Shown: positions 25,120 to 34,168, numbered from the stretch's first letter. The stretch is DNA of 64,000 nucleotides from Streptococcus salivarius (GCF_000785515.1 NZ_CP009913.1:2124001-2188000), one strand, 5' to 3'. Notes: generated from the letters alone by a model not told the origin. A program made the numbers and translations.

Positions 25120-25728
25120 TTACTCTAAATCTTTCAGAATATCTGTAAATCTGTGTGTAAACATAGCTGTCATCCCCCATATATTTTCTGTCAAGTTTCT
25201 GTAAAAAGGAATATGACGTTCACTATACCCAAAATTGTATTTTTCTCTGTTTTTTACCAAGAAAAATGGGAAATCTTTCGCATCACTCAAGGTAGAAATC
25301 ACTTTATAATAAATCGGATTCTCTGTCAACAACGTGTCAACATAGATTGTAAACAACCGTTTCACCTCTTCATTTGGATGAATATCCTCCCAATTTTCTA
25401 TATTTATCTTTCCAACAAAGCAATGGATGGTTCTCCCCTGATGAATCAGATAATCAATCTCTCCCCAAATGTCAATTTGATCAGGAAATAAGTTTAATTC
25501 CTCACAAGTTTCTCGTATAGCAGCTTCTTGAAAAGTCTCACCTTCTTCGACACGGCCACCAGGAAAAGAAACCTCACCTGGTTGAGAAATATGCTCACTT
25601 CGTACTTGGTAAAGGATTTGATACTTATCAGTTTTTACATCATATATCAAGGGTAAAAGCACTGCATAGCGTCCTTTCTCCCCTAGTGGCTTTGGCTCGT
25701 AATGAGCTAGTTTATCTTTAATAGTCAT
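25120..25728 (-). CDS. NUDIX hydrolase, CoA-pyrophosphatase-like
   Basis: A 202-residue NUDIX protein with a complete Nudix box (GGRVEEGETFQEAAIRETCE, then EL), which binds Mg and cleaves nucleoside-diphosphate-linked compounds. Overall length and the upstream VLLPLIYD and downstream IHCFVGKI elements resemble the CoA/8-oxo-type (NudL-like) subgroup; the substrate is not certain. It is transcribed alone, away from the PadR operon. Confidence 0.88.
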   Translation of the reverse strand: MTIKDKLAHYEPKPLGEKGRYAVLLPLIYDVKTDKYQILYQVRSEHISQPGEVSFPGGRVEEGETFQEAAIRETCEELNLFPDQIDIWGEIDYLIHQGRTIHCFVGKINIENWEDIHPNEEVKRLFTIYVDTLLTENPIYYKVISTLSDAKDFPFFLVKNREKYNFGYSERHIPFYRNLTENIWGMTAMFTHRFTDILKDLE

Positions 25729-25775
25729 AAGAACTCCTTGACTTCATATTATCATAAAAAAGAAGTTATCCCTAT

Positions 25776-25794
25776 TATATAAATTTTTTATATA
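25776..25794. promoter_or_regulatory. Palindrome upstream of the padR promoter
   Basis: TATATAAA-TTT-TTTATATA, similar in layout to the palindrome at 25847–25866; the pair brackets the promoter and may be the PadR operators. Confidence 0.45.
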
Positions 25795-25801
25795 TAAAAT
25801 A

Positions 25802-25830
25802 TTGACATATCTTTCTAAAAGAGATACACT
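25802..25830 (+). promoter_or_regulatory. Promoter of the PadR–HAAS–DUF4097 operon
   Basis: Consensus TTGACA, 17-nt spacer, TACACT; transcription should start near 25837. Confidence 0.8.
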
Positions 25831-25846
25831 CAATGTGTAAAATAAT

Positions 25847-25866
25847 TATATATAATTTTTATACAT
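25847..25866. promoter_or_regulatory. Palindrome downstream of the padR promoter
   Basis: TATATATAA-TTT-TTATACAT around the first transcribed bases; a candidate autoregulatory PadR operator. Confidence 0.45.
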
Positions 25867-25890
25867 ATCCTAAAAGCAAAGGAGCACATT

Positions 25891-26217
25891 ATGTATTTTC
25901 CAACATCGTCAATCCTGATAGAGTTCCTAATACTAGCTATTATAGATAGAGAAGACTCTTATGGCTATGAAATTAGTCAAACCATTAAGCTTGTGGCTAA
26001 TATCAAGGAGTCAACACTTTATCCTATTCTAAAAAAGCTTGAAAAAGCAGGCTATATGACCACTTATAGCCAAGCATATCAAGGGCGTAAACGTAAATAT
26101 TACAGTATTACCCAAGAGGGAAAAAATCATCTTCAATTTCTTAATGAAGAATGGTTAACCTATAAAGAAACCTTCGATGGTATTGTAGAAGGGAGATTAA
26201 GACATGACAAGGACTGA
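25891..26217 (+). CDS. PadR-family transcriptional regulator
   Basis: A 108-residue winged-helix protein with the PadR signatures YGYEISQTIK, ESTLYPILKKLEKAGYM and GRKRKYYSITQEGK. It probably represses its own operon through the palindromes around the promoter. Its stop overlaps the start of the next gene by 14 bases. In this arrangement PadR regulators typically sense envelope stress or drugs. Confidence 0.95.
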   Translation: MYFPTSSILIEFLILAIIDREDSYGYEISQTIKLVANIKESTLYPILKKLEKAGYMTTYSQAYQGRKRKYYSITQEGKNHLQFLNEEWLTYKETFDGIVEGRLRHDKD

Positions 26218-26788
26218 ATATATAGCCAAATTAACAAAATATCTACGAAAATTACCACAAAAGGACTATGAAGAGGCTCTCGAATATTTCATGGAATATT
26301 TTGAAGAGGCTGGACCTGAAAATGAAGCTCAGGTTATTGCAGAATTGGGTACACCTAAGGAAGCAGCACATGAAGTCATTAGTCGTCTTCTAGACGAAAA
26401 GATTATTGAGGAAAAGAGTAGCTTACGTAATAAAACAACTATCCTCTGGATTGCGATTCTAGCTGTTTTAGCCAGTCCAGTCGCCTTACCAATTCTACTA
26501 TTCTTCCTAGCTATGCTATTGACACTTCTTGTGGTTATTTTTGCAGTTATAGTGACTGCCTTAGCTCTTACTTTTGCCTTACTCATTAGTGGTATTTACA
26601 CTTTCTTTACAAGCTTCTCTCTCTTAAATGTTTCACTAGCTTCAACACTGTTTGGAGTGGGTCTAGGTCTATTGATGTTTGGAGGAGCACTCTTACTGCT
26701 TTTGATTTCATTTGAAATCTGTAAACTTATTGTAAAGCTAATTACCCTATTGATTAAATGGCTCATCAAGAAAGGAAGAAAATCATGA
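26204..26788 (+). CDS. HAAS-domain membrane protein (DUF1700)
   Basis: A 194-residue protein. The N-terminal helical HAAS domain (about 1–70; YLRKLPQKDYEEALEYFMEYFEEAG) is typical of proteins paired with PadR regulators, and several long hydrophobic segments follow from about residue 75 to 185. It is thought to relay an envelope signal. It overlaps padR by 14 bases and the DUF4097 gene by 4, so the three are translationally coupled. Confidence 0.9.
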   Translation: MTRTEYIAKLTKYLRKLPQKDYEEALEYFMEYFEEAGPENEAQVIAELGTPKEAAHEVISRLLDEKIIEEKSSLRNKTTILWIAILAVLASPVALPILLFFLAMLLTLLVVIFAVIVTALALTFALLISGIYTFFTSFSLLNVSLASTLFGVGLGLLMFGGALLLLLISFEICKLIVKLITLLIKWLIKKGRKS

Positions 26789-27630
26789 AAACTTGGAAAA
26801 AGATTGTCCTCGGAGTGTCTCTTATCTCTCTATTTTTAGGAGGAGGATTAGTAGCTTGGGGTTATAGCCAAGGTGGCTTAACAGATTTACAAAATAAAAC
26901 TATAAGTGAGCAAGATTATGTCAAGAAAGAAGTTAAGGACTTCAATAAAATTGATATTAAAAGTAGTAGCTACAATGTGCTTATAAAAAATGGTGAAGTT
27001 GACAAAGCAACGCTTTCTTACTACCAAAAAACAAAAAATCCAATTGACACATCTGTAAAGGATGGTCAATTGACTATCAATGATAACAACTCTGAATTAG
27101 ATTCGACTTCTAACAAACATATTAACTTTTTCGGATTAAAAGATTTAGTAAGGCTTTCTACTCTCAACAAGGAAGTCAGAAATAAAACCATTGTCATTAC
27201 ACTCCCTAAAAAACAAACGATTGATTTTTTAAAGGTTGATTTAGCAACTGGAAATCTAGATTTAAGTAATAGCACCATCAAACAAGCAGACATCAATCTA
27301 AATGTAGGGGACCTAACTTTTACTAAAATGATTGTCAGCAACCTAAAAGCTAATCTTGATGTTGGTAGTGTTGATAGTGATCATACACTTTTTACTAACT
27401 CAGATTTATCTATTGCAATGGGAGATTACTCTGGAGATAACCTGATTTTCAATGGTCACAATAAACTTGATGTTACATCCGGTGATATTGAAATAGCTCT
27501 TAAAGATTACACGCTCAATGTTCAAGCCGATAGTCATTCAGGAGAGGTGTACATCACAAATAACCTTAAGATTTCAAAGGATAACACACTAACTATTACC
27601 TCAGACCTTGGTGATATAACTGTTGAATAA
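26785..27630 (+). CDS. DUF4097-type membrane-anchored beta-helix protein
   Basis: A 281-residue protein starting MKTWKKIVLG with one N-terminal transmembrane segment (about 6–25), then an extracytoplasmic domain of repeating short strands (LDLSNSTIKQADINLNVGDL and similar) typical of DUF4097 beta-helices. The ATG at 26785 overlaps the upstream stop (ATGA); the in-frame ATG at 26758 lies in the HAAS gene and is less likely. It is the third gene of the PadR operon and probably acts at the envelope in the same response. Confidence 0.85.
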   Translation: MKTWKKIVLGVSLISLFLGGGLVAWGYSQGGLTDLQNKTISEQDYVKKEVKDFNKIDIKSSSYNVLIKNGEVDKATLSYYQKTKNPIDTSVKDGQLTINDNNSELDSTSNKHINFFGLKDLVRLSTLNKEVRNKTIVITLPKKQTIDFLKVDLATGNLDLSNSTIKQADINLNVGDLTFTKMIVSNLKANLDVGSVDSDHTLFTNSDLSIAMGDYSGDNLIFNGHNKLDVTSGDIEIALKDYTLNVQADSHSGEVYITNNLKISKDNTLTITSDLGDITVE

Positions 27631-27633
27631 CAT

Positions 27634-27668
27634 AAAAAGCCAGCTCACATTAGAGCTGGCCTTTAGTT
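27634..27668. terminator. Terminator between DUF4097 gene and yhgE
   Basis: GCCAGCTC / GAGCTGGC stem with a 6-nt loop; the T-run is better on the minus strand (serving yhgE), but it can act both ways. Confidence 0.85.
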
Positions 27669-30037
27669 TATTCATTTTCAGACTTTGGTCTATAAATAAT
27701 AATACCTACAACTACAAAAATAAGTAAGAAAATGAATAACATACGTACTTGATCTGAGATCTGTCCTGTCATTGAAATAGTTTGACGAAGACCTGATACG
27801 GAGTAGGACATTGGTAAGAATGGTTGGACGACCTTAAAGAACTTAGGACTAAGTTCAATTGGATAAGTCCCTGCACTAGAACCTAGCTGCAAAAGGAGCA
27901 TAATCATAGAAGCAAATGCACCATATCTATCATCCCAACCCACAAGGGCTGTAACGAGCGCCATTAAAGTCCATGCTGCAAGGAGAATCATACCAAATGT
28001 AGCTAATGGATGATTTGGTTCAACTCCCACAAATCGAATGGCAATATAAAGGGCAATTGCAGACATAGTCGTAATGATACCATTGATAAAGAACTTATTC
28101 TTAGCCCAATCAAAACGGCTCGTAAAGTTTCTTCCCGTCAAGCTCTTAGCAAAGATAACATTAGTTGAAAGAGCGACAACCATAAGAGAAACAGAAATCA
28201 TATATGGAGCCATCCCCACACCATTAGTGTCAACCTTATCCTTATCAGTTTTCTTCTCTTTAAGCGGAGCACTAACCATTTTTGCATTGTCTGAGTTTAC
28301 AGAAACAAGAGATAATTGCTGATTAGCCTTATTTAATGAATCAGACAATGTAGAAAGGTTAGTTGACAAACTTGTCAATCCATTTGTTAAGGTATTTCCG
28401 CCCGTTGCTAATTGTTGAGCACCTGTATTGAGAGCACTTGTACCACTCTGAAGAGTAGCAAAACCAGTCATTAAACTACTACTGTTAGCATCTAGAGTTT
28501 GAGCACCACTGGCAATCGTTGACACTGCACCAGTATAAGTTGACAAACCAGTTGAAAGTGCACTTGCACCTGTTGCTAGAGTATTTTGAGCGGTTGATAC
28601 ACCTGAAGCCACTTGAGTTGCTCCTGGTGATAATTGATTGACAAGTACTGAATTGACATTAGCAATATTAGCTTGCATTGATGATACCGTTGATGAAGCT
28701 ACAGGGAGAAGAGCATTCGCCGAACTTGCAATGCCTGAAATAGACGTTTGTAGAGAAGCCAAACTACCTGAATCTCCGCTACTAGTTGTTGTCGTACCTG
28801 TCAAGCTAGATAAAGCAGTTGACATACTTGACACATCAGATGCAATAGTTGAAGCATAACTACTAGCTGTAGAGCCTGCATTACTAATTGCCGATGTAAT
28901 CTCCGCTTGTTGATCTGCCGTCAAGCTTTGATAAGCAGCTGTTCCTTGTACCGCAGCCAAATCATTTGCTTTATCAGTTGCACTAGCTGTAGCTATAGAG
29001 CTAGCTGCAGAAGAAATATTTGAAAGATAAGTCGCTATTGAACTTGTATCTACTGATGTTGTTGATGTTCCACTTGGTAATGATGTGTTACTTACCGCTG
29101 TATTAAGATTTTGAATTGCTGTATTTAAATCAGTTAAATTAGTTGACAGGGTTGACAACTGTGCTTGCTGTTCTTCAGATAAACTTGTTGCTGTAGCCAT
29201 TTGACTGAGCGCTGTTGACAACGAATCTGCACCTGTAACTAAGGTATTCATGGCCTCTGCTCCTGATACAAATTGACCTGCAGCAGAATTAACAGCCTCA
29301 GAGTTCGCATTTAACTGTGACAAAGCGCCTGACAAAGTTGCCACACCTGAAGTATAGGCAGACGCGCCTGAACTCAAGGTATCAACACCTGTAGCCAATG
29401 TTTGTGTAGATCCAGCAAGAGTTCCTAAGCCATTTGATAAGGTCTGACTCCCAGACTGAAGTGCGCCTGCACCTGCATATAATTGACTAGCCCCATTCGC
29501 TGCAGTTCCCATACCACCCTGAAGTTGAGACATACTCCTAAAGACAGCTCCAACATAAGTTGACGTAATATTTTTAGAAACGGTATCCTTTAACTTAGAC
29601 ATGGCAGAATCGCTCATTTTTGAAGAAACGAAGCTATGCCCTGCTGTTGTCTGATAAGAAATTTCAAGTTTCTTAGGATCATTTGTCAAAAGACTTGCTG
29701 CATTACTTGAGAGATTTTCTGGAAAAGTGATTACCATATAGTAGTCACCATCATCAATTCCTTTTTTGGCTTCATTTTCAGTCACAAAATGATAGTCTAG
29801 ATTTTTATTTTTAGACATATTGTCTACCATATCATGACCAATATTTAGAGTTTTATTCTGGAAACTAGCACTCTTATCTTTGTTCACTACGGCTACTGGC
29901 AGATGCTTTACATTTCCATAAGGATCCCACATAGAAGATAAAAAGATTAGATTATATAAAGCGGGTATCAATGAGACACCAATAATAGTTATCCAGAGCT
30001 TTGGACTTTTAAGAAGCGCCTTTAATTCTGCTAACAT
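27668..30037 (-). CDS. YhgE/Pip-family membrane protein
   Basis: A 789-residue protein with an N-terminal transmembrane helix (about 13–33), a very long extracytoplasmic region of Ala/Ser/Thr/Gly-rich heptad-like repeats (ALQSGSQTLSNGLGTLAG and many variants), and five or six C-terminal helices (about 610–785). This is the plan of the YhgE/Pip (phage infection protein) and ESX-accessory EsaA-like group. In lactococci Pip is a phage receptor; other roles are in envelope export. It is divergent from a TetR regulator with similar sequence motifs near both starts. Confidence 0.92.
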   Translation of the reverse strand: MLAELKALLKSPKLWITIIGVSLIPALYNLIFLSSMWDPYGNVKHLPVAVVNKDKSASFQNKTLNIGHDMVDNMSKNKNLDYHFVTENEAKKGIDDGDYYMVITFPENLSSNAASLLTNDPKKLEISYQTTAGHSFVSSKMSDSAMSKLKDTVSKNITSTYVGAVFRSMSQLQGGMGTAANGASQLYAGAGALQSGSQTLSNGLGTLAGSTQTLATGVDTLSSGASAYTSGVATLSGALSQLNANSEAVNSAAGQFVSGAEAMNTLVTGADSLSTALSQMATATSLSEEQQAQLSTLSTNLTDLNTAIQNLNTAVSNTSLPSGTSTTSVDTSSIATYLSNISSAASSIATASATDKANDLAAVQGTAAYQSLTADQQAEITSAISNAGSTASSYASTIASDVSSMSTALSSLTGTTTTSSGDSGSLASLQTSISGIASSANALLPVASSTVSSMQANIANVNSVLVNQLSPGATQVASGVSTAQNTLATGASALSTGLSTYTGAVSTIASGAQTLDANSSSLMTGFATLQSGTSALNTGAQQLATGGNTLTNGLTSLSTNLSTLSDSLNKANQQLSLVSVNSDNAKMVSAPLKEKKTDKDKVDTNGVGMAPYMISVSLMVVALSTNVIFAKSLTGRNFTSRFDWAKNKFFINGIITTMSAIALYIAIRFVGVEPNHPLATFGMILLAAWTLMALVTALVGWDDRYGAFASMIMLLLQLGSSAGTYPIELSPKFFKVVQPFLPMSYSVSGLRQTISMTGQISDQVRMLFIFLLIFVVVGIIIYRPKSENE

Positions 30038-30046
30038 ATTTCTCCT

Positions 30047-30064
30047 TTTTAGACATTGTGTTTA
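30047..30064. promoter_or_regulatory. Candidate TetR operator near the yhgE start
   Basis: TTTTAGACATTGTGTTTA; the reverse complement of a similar sequence lies at 30129–30145. It is located between the yhgE promoter and its start codon. Confidence 0.4.
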
Positions 30065-30081
30065 TTTTTATGATATAATCA

Positions 30082-30110
30082 ATTATAAACTCATTTACAT
30101 GAAAATCAAT
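30082..30110 (-). promoter_or_regulatory. yhgE promoter
   Basis: Minus strand TTGATT, 16–17-nt spacer, TATAAT, about 45 bases upstream of the yhgE ATG. Confidence 0.6.
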
Positions 30111-30128
30111 GTTAAATAATTAGTTTTT

Positions 30129-30145
30129 GGACACATAGTCTAAAA
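30129..30145. promoter_or_regulatory. Candidate TetR operator near the tetR start
   Basis: GGACACATAGTCTAAAA, whose complement TTTTAGACTATGTGTCC resembles the site near yhgE. Both genes may be controlled by the adjacent regulator. Confidence 0.4.
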
Positions 30146-30165
30146 GTGTATAAAAGGAGATTTGT

Positions 30166-30705
30166 ATGTCAAAAGATCAAAGGCGAGCTCAAACTAAAAA
30201 AGCTCTTTTAGATGCTTTAGTAATATGCTTAAAAGACCAAGATTTCAATGATATTACTACCATTCGTCTGGTTCAAACAGCTGGGATTAGCCGTTCGAGT
30301 TTTTATACCCACTACAAAGATAAGTATGAAATGATTGATAGTTATCAGAAAGAGCTTTTCCATAAACTAGAGTATATCTTCGATAAATACGAAGGAAAGA
30401 AAGAGGGAGCCTTCCTCGAAATCTTTGAATTTCTTACTCGTGAAAAACTCCTATCAGCTCTATTGTCTACCAATGGATCAAAAGAAATTCAAGATTTTCT
30501 GATACATAAACTTCAGCGTATGATAGCTGAGGACTTCATTGTCCCTACTGCTGAAGAAAAATCTCTAAAAGGATTTGAGAAAGACTATGCCAGTATTTAT
30601 TTTGCACACGCTATTTTTGGTGCTTGTCAAGCCTGGATAAATAAAGGAAAAAAAGAATCCCCCCGAGAAATGACAGATTTTCTTCTACGATTTATTCCAC
30701 AATAA
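30166..30705 (+). CDS. TetR/AcrR-family transcriptional regulator
   Basis: A 179-residue protein with an N-terminal TetR helix-turn-helix (about 8–58; ITTIRLVQTAGISRSSFYTH) and a variable ligand-binding C-terminal domain. It is divergently transcribed from yhgE, which it most likely represses. The ribosome site AAAGGAGA is directly upstream. Confidence 0.93.
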   Translation: MSKDQRRAQTKKALLDALVICLKDQDFNDITTIRLVQTAGISRSSFYTHYKDKYEMIDSYQKELFHKLEYIFDKYEGKKEGAFLEIFEFLTREKLLSALLSTNGSKEIQDFLIHKLQRMIAEDFIVPTAEEKSLKGFEKDYASIYFAHAIFGACQAWINKGKKESPREMTDFLLRFIPQ

Positions 30706-30722
30706 AACAACTTCAAAAGCAT

Positions 30723-30773
30723 AAAAAGCTGCAAACCATTTCAACAGTTAAAGCAGCTTTTTCTTTTACAATA
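30723..30773. terminator. Bidirectional terminator between tetR and the DUF1304 gene
   Basis: AAAAAGCTGC / GCAGCTTTTT stem with a 20-nt loop; serves both convergent genes. Confidence 0.8.
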
Positions 30774-30779
30774 AAATCT

Positions 30780-31142
30780 TTAAAATAAGGAAATGATAAG
30801 TGAAAGTAAGGTCAAGATTGCGGGTCCACCTTGAGTTAAAATAATTTTCTTATTTGCAGTTATAGCACCATAAACAGCAGCAAAGAAAACATTGAGTACA
30901 AAAACAGTTACAAGTAGCTGACTACTTGTGAAAATCCCATACAAGAGGAATACAGCAATCAAACCATTGTAAATCCCTTGATTTTTAAATAAGTTTGTAA
31001 CAGAATCACGTTGAAGTTCTTCTTTACTCATATTGAAAACACGACTAGTCGTGTCTGAATGTGTCGCAAAAGTTTCCAAATACATGATATAGAGATGCTC
31101 CAAAGCAACAATCCCAGCTAAGATTAGTGTAATAATAGACAT
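30780..31142 (-). CDS. DUF1304 small integral membrane protein
   Basis: A 120-residue protein with four hydrophobic segments (about 2–22, 50–70, 75–93, 98–118) and the DUF1304 signature near EHLYIMYLE and NQGIYNG. Function unknown. Single gene ending at a shared terminator; ribosome site AAGGAGG upstream of ATG. Confidence 0.88.
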   Translation of the reverse strand: MSIITLILAGIVALEHLYIMYLETFATHSDTTSRVFNMSKEELQRDSVTNLFKNQGIYNGLIAVFLLYGIFTSSQLLVTVFVLNVFFAAVYGAITANKKIILTQGGPAILTLLSLIISLF

Positions 31143-31257
31143 AGTAGCCTCCTTCTTAAATAACTTTGACAGTATATCAAAAGTAAATTTTTAAAACAAC
31201 ATATATGATTCATACAATTTGAAATATGGTAAAATAAAGAATGAAAGAGAGGTTCTT

Positions 31258-31446
31258 ATGACAAAGACAGAAGTAATCCAACGTCTCCAAAAAGATTTGG
31301 GAATTCCTAGATTTCAGGCTTATATAGAGGATAAAGATTACTCCGAAGAGGAGTACGACCAACTAAAAAAAGATTTTGAAAGCTACTTCACCAACTACGT
31401 TTCAAACGTTTCAGCAGATTTTGAAGGCGGATTGGATAATAAATAA
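31258..31446 (+). CDS. Small acidic protein of unknown function (62 aa)
   Basis: Starts MTKTEVIQRLQKDLGIPRF with the ribosome site AGAGAGG; an upstream in-frame ATG at 31219 is rejected because it overlaps the promoter-like TGGTAAAAT. The product is predicted helical and hydrophilic, with no signal peptide. A good terminator follows. I do not recognise the family. Confidence 0.65.
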   Translation: MTKTEVIQRLQKDLGIPRFQAYIEDKDYSEEEYDQLKKDFESYFTNYVSNVSADFEGGLDNK

Positions 31447-31484
31447 TTTATACCTCAAAATCATCTATCATCATGTTACGAATC

Positions 31485-31522
31485 CCTTAGTCACTTGTAT
31501 CAGACTAGGGGTCTTTTTAATA
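31485..31522 (+). terminator. Terminator of the 62-aa gene
   Basis: CCCTTAGTC / GACTAGGGG stem with TCTTTTT after it. Confidence 0.75.
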
Positions 31523-31626
31523 TTCGAAAACAAAAAGCCGTCTCATTCTATGAAATGGCTCTAAAATCTATATAAAAGTAAGCAAAAAGGTAAGCAAATT
31601 GCTGAAACAGTCTTTTAAAACAAAGA

Positions 31627-31650
31627 AAAAGCCCATAACAACGGGCTTTT
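31627..31650 (-). terminator. rpsD terminator
   Basis: Minus strand AAAAGCCC / GGGCTTTT stem, then TTCTTTG, just beyond the rpsD stop. Confidence 0.8.
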
Positions 31651-31669
31651 CGATACAATAATCTTAAAA

Positions 31670-32281
31670 TTAAAGCATTTTGTTGTAGAATTCAACGACA
31701 AGTGCTTCGTTGATTTCTGGGTTGATTTCATCACGTTCTGGAAGACGTGTCAATGAACCTTCAAGTTTTTCAGCATCGAATGATACAAATGCTGGACGTC
31801 CGATAGTAGCTTCTACTGCTTCAAGGATAGCAGGAACTTTAGCTGATTTTTCACGAACTGAGATTACTTGACCAACTTCAACGCGGTATGAAGGGATATC
31901 AACACGTTTACCGTCAACAAGGATGTGACCGTGGTTTACGAATTGGCGTGCTTGACGACGAGTAGTTGCAAGACCAAGACGGTAAACAACATTGTCAAGA
32001 CGACGTTCCAAAAGAACCATAAAGTTGAAACCAAGTGTTCCACCTTTAACTTTAGTAGCTTGTACGAACAAGTTACGGAATTGTTTTTCACCCAAACCGT
32101 ATGAGAAACGAAGTTTTTGTTTCTCAGCCAATTGCAAACCGTATTCTGAAAGTTTTGAACGGTTGTTTGGACCGTGTTGACCTGGTACGTAGTTACGACG
32201 TGCCAATTCTTTACCTGTGCCTGTAAGTGAGAAACCAAGGCGACGTGATTGTTTCCATGATGGACCTGTATAACGTGACAT
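31670..32281 (-). CDS. rpsD: 30S ribosomal protein S4
   Basis: A 203-residue S4 starting [16 protein letters not shown], with the S4 RNA-binding domain ([20 protein letters not shown]) around residue 95–160. The upstream ATG at 32362 is in frame but lies in the leader; the real start has the ribosome site AGGAGGA. The transcript has a leader of about 150 bases, long enough for translational autoregulation of the kind known for S4, but I see no clear match to the Bacillus-type S4 leader. Confidence 0.98.
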   Translation of the reverse strand: MSRYTGPSWKQSRRLGFSLTGTGKELARRNYVPGQHGPNNRSKLSEYGLQLAEKQKLRFSYGLGEKQFRNLFVQATKVKGGTLGFNFMVLLERRLDNVVYRLGLATTRRQARQFVNHGHILVDGKRVDIPSYRVEVGQVISVREKSAKVPAILEAVEATIGRPAFVSFDAEKLEGSLTRLPERDEINPEINEALVVEFYNKML

Positions 32282-32440
32282 TAATAATGTCCTCCTATAA
32301 AAAATATTTTTAGGAAATAACGTTTTAGATAAACCTGATTCGTTCAGAAAGACTTCGCCCAAACAGCAAAGGTTACTTTTCTAGCCGACTTCCTGTTGAC
32401 GAGCTTCATTTTATCCTGCTATTATTTCACATACTTTAAT

Positions 32441-32469
32441 AGTTTACCACGAAAAAAGGCCCAAGTAAA
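32441..32469 (-). promoter_or_regulatory. rpsD promoter embedded in the veg terminator
   Basis: Minus strand TTTACT (32464–32469), 17-nt spacer, TAAACT with an upstream TG. The -35 and spacer overlap the veg terminator hairpin. Confidence 0.55.
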
Positions 32470-32478
32470 GGCTTTTTC
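32451..32478 (-). terminator. veg terminator
   Basis: AAAAAGCC / GGCCTTTTTT with one bulged base; imperfect but followed by a T-run. Confidence 0.55.
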
Positions 32479-32781
32479 TTATTTATTTTCGATTTCTGCT
32501 TGTTCCTCAGGACTCAAATAACGAATGAGAGTCTTCTCAGTCAAAATATCTGAATAAGTGTAAGATTCAACATAACTATTATTAATAGCTCCTGCTTGGG
32601 AACTGAAGTCTTGATATTCAACAATAAACAATGATGGATAAACTTCTGTCAATCGACCAATTTTATTCTTTTCACGTTTACGCCCATTCTCTAGGGTCAA
32701 TTCTACTAGCTGACCTTCATGCGACTTAATGGCTTCCTTGATGTTTTTCATCTTAGCAACATCTGCAAATGCATCACTCAT
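32479..32781 (-). CDS. veg: Veg family protein
   Basis: A 100-residue protein with the Veg motifs IKEAIKSHEGQLVELTLENG and LTEVYPSLFIVEY. In Bacillus subtilis Veg stimulates biofilm matrix gene expression; its streptococcal role is unclear. It follows dnaB closely on the same strand and could be transcribed with it. Confidence 0.9.
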   Translation of the reverse strand: MSDAFADVAKMKNIKEAIKSHEGQLVELTLENGRKREKNKIGRLTEVYPSLFIVEYQDFSSQAGAINNSYVESYTYSDILTEKTLIRYLSPEEQAEIENK

Positions 32782-32806
32782 ATATATATCTCCTTAAATC
32801 TGAAAA

Positions 32807-34168
32807 TTATGATTCCTCAAACTGAGCAATCGATGAAAATTTATTGTATTCTTTTTGGAATAGTAACTTGACTGTTCCACGCGCACCAGCACGGTTTTTT
32901 TCTAGGATAACTTCGATGGTATTATCTTCAATCGCATTTTCTGGTTCTTCACCCTCTTTTCGGTAGTAATCATCACGATACAAGAAGGCGACAATATCGG
33001 CATCCTGCTCGATAGATCCTGACTCACGGATATCAGATAAGACTGGACGTTTGTCCTGACGTTGTTCAACCCCACGAGATAACTGACTCAAGGCAATTAC
33101 AGGAACTTTGAGCTCCTTGGCCAGGATTTTTAACTGTCTTGAAATATCTGAAACCTCTTGTTGGCGATTTTCTGGTCGCGTACCTGTAATCAACTGCAAG
33201 TAGTCAATCACAATAAGACCGAGACCACCCTCTACTTCTTGTGACAATTTACGGGACCGTGCACGAATCTCAGTAATCTTTATACCAGGGGTATCATCTA
33301 TATAAATAGGTGCCTCAGCCAATGCCCCTTGAGCAATCATCACATTATTCCAATCTTGCTCTGTCAATTGACCTGTACGTAAAGCATGGGAATCAATCAT
33401 CCCTTCAGCTGCCAACATACGATCAACCAAGCTTTCTGCACCCATCTCTAGAGAAAAGACTGCAACAGCTTTATTTTGCTTGGTACCAACATTCTGAGCA
33501 ATATTCAGCACAAAGGCTGTTTTACCAACTGCGGGACGAGCTGCTAAAATAATTAATTGATCAGGGTGTAAACCTGTTGTAATCTTGTCAAGGTCACGGA
33601 AACCTGTCGGTAATCCAGTAACATCTGATGTTTGCTGTGAACGCATCTCCAAAGTATTAAAATTGACATCAAGAACTTCTGATATTTTGCGGAAACCACT
33701 ACGATTGCTATGCTCTGATACATCAACTAAGGCTTTCTCAGCATTCGCAATAATTTCATCAGATTCAGTAGCGCCCTCATATGCTTGGTTGACAGTCTCT
33801 GTCAATCTATTTATAATACGGCGAAGCATGGCTTTCTCAGCCACAATCTTAGCATAGTACTCAGCATTTGCGGATGTTGGGACACTATTGACCAAATCTA
33901 CAAGATAAGAAATACCCCCTATATTTTGGAGGTCATCTTGGTCATCTAGAATGGTACGTACTGTCGTGGCATCAATGGCATCATTTCGATCCGACAGTGT
34001 TACCATTGCTTTAAAAATGACACGATGGGAATACTTGTAAAAGTCGTCTGCTTCGATAAATTCTCGAACTGTAATCAACTTTTCCGGGTTAATGAAAATA
34101 GCCCCCAGAACAGACTGTTCCGCTACTAAATCATGAGGTTGCACTCGTAATTCTTGAGCTTCTGCCAC
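32807..34168 (-). CDS. dnaB: Replicative DNA helicase
   Basis: A 453-residue DnaB-type hexameric helicase (called DnaC in Bacillus). The N-terminal collar domain starts PHDLVAEQSVLGAIF, and the RecA-like domain has Walker A ARPAVGKTAF and Walker B VIDYLQL. It unwinds DNA at the replication fork. No intein or insertion is seen. It follows rplI, a conserved streptococcal arrangement. Confidence 0.98.
   Translation of the reverse strand: MAEAQELRVQPHDLVAEQSVLGAIFINPEKLITVREFIEADDFYKYSHRVIFKAMVTLSDRNDAIDATTVRTILDDQDDLQNIGGISYLVDLVNSVPTSANAEYYAKIVAEKAMLRRIINRLTETVNQAYEGATESDEIIANAEKALVDVSEHSNRSGFRKISEVLDVNFNTLEMRSQQTSDVTGLPTGFRDLDKITTGLHPDQLIILAARPAVGKTAFVLNIAQNVGTKQNKAVAVFSLEMGAESLVDRMLAAEGMIDSHALRTGQLTEQDWNNVMIAQGALAEAPIYIDDTPGIKITEIRARSRKLSQEVEGGLGLIVIDYLQLITGTRPENRQQEVSDISRQLKILAKELKVPVIALSQLSRGVEQRQDKRPVLSDIRESGSIEQDADIVAFLYRDDYYRKEGEEPENAIEDNTIEVILEKNRAGARGTVKLLFQKEYNKFSSIAQFEES

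Noticed and set aside
27668..30037. Tandem DNA repeats inside yhgE
   Set aside because: The protein has heptad-like Ala/Ser/Gly repeats, but the DNA units are degenerate and typical of the YhgE/Pip coiled region, so no separate repeat element is called.
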